Assembly (NCBI GenBank): GCA_944384705.1
Contig: CALWUI010000012.1
Span: forward strand, 1 to 64,000
DNA from: an uncultured Clostridia bacterium
GTDB taxonomy: Bacteria > Bacillota > Clostridia > Oscillospirales > Acutalibacteraceae
Reading direction: 5' to 3'
DNA: 64,000 nt
Positions within the stretch are counted from its first letter, which is position 1; every line of letters starts with the position of its first letter. Shown here piece by piece: positions 63,747 to 64,000 of this stretch. A program made the position numbers and the translations under genes. A model generated the notes under the pieces. The model had not been told where the DNA came from. It was given only the letters and a program-made list of their open reading frames with translations, and made no database searches.

Positions 63747-64000
63747 ATGAAAAAAGTAGCATTAATAATGGCTGGTGGCCGTGGCGAACGGTTTTGGCCT
63801 AAAAGCAGAAAAAATATGCCAAAACAGTTTCTATCGTTAACCGAGGATGGAGTTACTATGATTCAACATACTATAAACAGAATTCTGCCTATTGTTGACG
63901 TAGAAGATATTTTTATCTCTACGAACAAAGAATATGTTGAACTAGTAAAGGCTCAACTTCCTATTGTGCTAGACGAAAACATTATATGCGAACCTGTTTC
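63747..64000 (+). CDS. Mannose-1-phosphate guanylyltransferase (partial, N-terminus)
   Basis: The last 84 complete codons encode a nucleotidyltransferase start, MKKVALIMAGGRGERFWPKS followed by RKNMPKQFLSL, the GDP-mannose pyrophosphorylase signature. The enzyme makes GDP-mannose for surface polysaccharide. The gene runs off the window end, so its length and possible fusion to an isomerase domain are unknown. GGGGAG precedes the ATG. Confidence 0.9.
   Translation, partial: MKKVALIMAGGRGERFWPKSRKNMPKQFLSLTEDGVTMIQHTINRILPIVDVEDIFISTNKEYVELVKAQLPIVLDENIICEPV

Overview
This window comes from the chromosome of a very AT-rich, endospore-forming, Gram-positive bacterium, most likely a member of the Clostridia (possibly near the Ruminococcaceae/Oscillospirales). 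The evidence is a PolC-type replicase, HPr kinase, WhiA and RapZ, PcrA, and a large sporulation and germination set: SpoIVB, Spo0A, a GerA/GerB/GerC receptor, CwlD, and a SpoIVFA/SpoIVFB-like pair. The standard genetic code is used, with many TTG and GTG starts. The species cannot be fixed from the sequence alone.

Layout. At 1-127 the window opens inside an IS3-like insertion sequence whose transposase starts on the minus strand. 180-10240 is one long plus-strand run: pyrH, frr, uppS, cdsA, dxr, the site-2 protease gene, ispG and polC. 10.2-11.5 kb carries efp and a cysteine-rich CD1247-like protein. 11.6-18.6 kb is a sporulation block: spoIVB, spo0A, a minus-strand DUF421/DUF4363 pair and a gerABC-type operon. 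18.7-24.7 kb holds hprK, murB, rapZ, whiA, cwlD and radA. 24.7-29.4 kb is on the minus strand: pcrA, a D,D-carboxypeptidase and gdhA. gdhA diverges from glmS (29.6 kb).

31.5-43.5 kb is a mosaic of short units: an HtrA-like protease, a DUF1540 peptide, azlCD, galE with a RING-finger membrane protein, prfB, a LURP-one-like protein, typA, a hemolysin III homologue, the SpoIVFA/SpoIVFB-like pair and a secreted papain-like protease. 43.6-60.2 kb is informational and envelope housekeeping: infC-rpmI-rplT with a structured leader, an rRNA/tRNA methyltransferase, dprA, topA, trmFO, plsX, rnc, smc, ftsY, yhbY, yqeK and leuS. 60.2-64 kb holds rpsU, yqeG, aroQ, an M24 peptidase, an AI-2E-type transporter and the start of a mannose-1-phosphate guanylyltransferase gene.

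The strongest unusual signal is in PolC. The protein is about 180 residues shorter than the Bacillus subtilis enzyme, and the whole shortfall matches the 3'-5' exonuclease domain that normally interrupts the PHP domain. The PHP domain is therefore continuous, and it appears to keep a complete set of metal ligands, including an Asp where the B. subtilis sequence, as I recall it, has Asn. This suggests a replicase that relies on PHP-domain or separate proofreading. Smaller oddities are an acidic pair Glu-Glu instead of Asp-Asp in the Spo0A receiver, a prfB without the programmed frameshift, an ATT start for infC, an HtrA without a PDZ domain, an M23 motif that is intact in the SpoIVFA-like protein, a Cys/acid-rich tail in the CD1247-like protein, and overlapping inverted repeats at 42.2 kb.

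No tRNA, rRNA or CRISPR array was seen. No gene-free stretch exceeds 300 bases; the longest gaps (about 170-280 bases, at 29.4, 31.5, 42.2 and 43.6 kb) hold promoters, leaders and terminators described below.
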